A stretch of DNA of 64,000 nt. It comes from Undibacterium sp. KW1 (GTDB taxonomy: Bacteria; Pseudomonadota; Gammaproteobacteria; Burkholderiales; Burkholderiaceae_D). This document shows, piece by piece, positions 63,622-64,000 of the stretch. Position 1 is the first letter of the stretch. Each line of letters starts with the position of its first letter. The DNA lies in the NCBI RefSeq assembly GCF_009937955.1, contig NZ_AP018439.1, positions 1,612,001-1,676,000 on the forward strand, in the 5' to 3' direction. The notes beneath the pieces were generated by a model. The model saw only the letters and a list, made by a program, of their open reading frames with translations. It was not told where the DNA came from and made no database searches. Both the position numbers and the translations under genes were made by a program.

Positions 63622-64000
63622 TTATTCCTTCAAAAGGCGGATATCGGCAATTTCAAAATGAAATTCTCCGGTTTGCGGCCCGGCATTGAAGGCAAGGATA
63701 GTGATGATGCTGGGATCCATACCCTTGAATTTAGTGAAGGGAATAGAAATTTCCTGCCACTCTGCCGTTGTTTTGAAACTGACTGTGACGGGGATAAAGC
63801 TGCCTTGCATGCTGATGCCAACGCTATAGTCTTTGCCATCACCCTTGACACGGAATTTCAAGGTATTGGCATTCCCGAGATTGACTGCTTCCATAGGCTT
63901 ATTGCCGGGAAAGAAAGCCAGACCAGCCCAGGGATAAGTAAAACCAGGGTTGATACTGCCAGCGACGGAGAGCGCATGTTCAGGCACGTCACCATCCTTG
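63622..64000 (-). CDS. 3' end of a gene with a C-terminal CIA30-like domain (partial)
   Basis: The visible 125 or so codons are open to the window edge, so the 5' part is missing. The sequence PWAGLAFFPGNKPMEAVNLG, LKFRVKGDGKDYSVGIS, FKTTAEWQEISIPFTKFKG and GEFHFEIADIRLLKE is a CIA30 (complex I intermediate-associated protein 30) domain. This domain often forms the C-terminus of exported amidohydrolases in proteobacteria; that is a guess here. Its stop is 35 bases before the DesK-type gene on the same strand. Confidence 0.8.
   Translation of the reverse strand, partial: KDGDVPEHALSVAGSINPGFTYPWAGLAFFPGNKPMEAVNLGNANTLKFRVKGDGKDYSVGISMQGSFIPVTVSFKTTAEWQEISIPFTKFKGMDPSIITILAFNAGPQTGEFHFEIADIRLLKE

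Overview
The window reads as a chromosomal segment from a betaproteobacterium of the order Burkholderiales, most like Oxalobacteraceae (Undibacterium / Herbaspirillum relatives). This is inferred from family likeness only: the trxA-rho pair, zapB-zapA followed by 6S RNA, the rpsU-yqeY-dnaG-rpoD macromolecular synthesis block with a very long Lys/Ala/Thr-rich RpoD N-terminus, ybiB, and a beta/gamma-type RhlE. I see no prophage, no complete insertion sequence and no CRISPR array.

Layout. 0.1-3.4 kb: an NO-detoxification operon (quinol NO reductase, a DUF2249 protein, a cupin) behind an FNR/Dnr box and an NsrR-like site. 3.4-5.2 kb: rho and trxA on the minus strand. 5.5-11.6 kb: a two-gene AddB/AddA-like helicase-nuclease operon. 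11.7-15.3 kb: zapB-like gene, zapA, 6S RNA, an EVE-domain gene, ybiB, a HEAGH-motif protein and a secreted unknown. 15.3-22.6 kb is the most accessory stretch: REP-like repeats in inverted orientation bracket an RsbQ-like alpha/beta hydrolase overlapping a triple-PAS diguanylate cyclase; then a TonB-dependent receptor under a LacI-type palindrome, a gene-poor stretch and a candidate minus-strand small RNA. 22.6-28.9 kb: a GGDEF-EAL protein, a small unknown, a chemotaxis receptor and a broken pstS-like gene.

28.9-32.8 kb: an SDR and an O-methyltransferase, each read away from a divergent TetR regulator, then a YhiN-type flavoprotein. 33.1-40.9 kb: rpsU, yqeY, dnaG, rpoD, tRNA-Ile2(CAU) and rhlE. 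41-48.9 kb: ornithine cyclodeaminase family gene, DUF3579 gene, and a LysR regulator divergent from a five-gene acyl-CoA operon (histidine phosphatase, SDR, PaaI thioesterase, acyl-CoA dehydrogenase, acyl-CoA ligase). 49-54 kb: a three-gene minus operon (TIGR01777 epimerase, DUF4166, membrane protein) divergent from an OmpR-type two-component system. 54-59.6 kb: Pal-like lipoprotein, PbpG-like peptidase, NIPSNAP protein, an HxlR regulator divergent from a SnoaL-like protein plus a quinone oxidoreductase, and a secreted hydrolase. 59.7-64 kb, all minus: an orphan nuoB, an AraC regulator, a secreted unknown, a DesR/DesK-type two-component pair and the 3' end of a CIA30-domain gene cut by the window edge.

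Two themes recur: cyclic-di-GMP and chemosensory input genes clustered at 16-28 kb, and regulator genes placed divergently from small redox or acyl-metabolism operons. The best candidate for an under-described system is the hydrolase plus PAS-GGDEF module between inverted repeats at 15.57-18.43 kb. The candidate small RNA near 22.4 kb is second.
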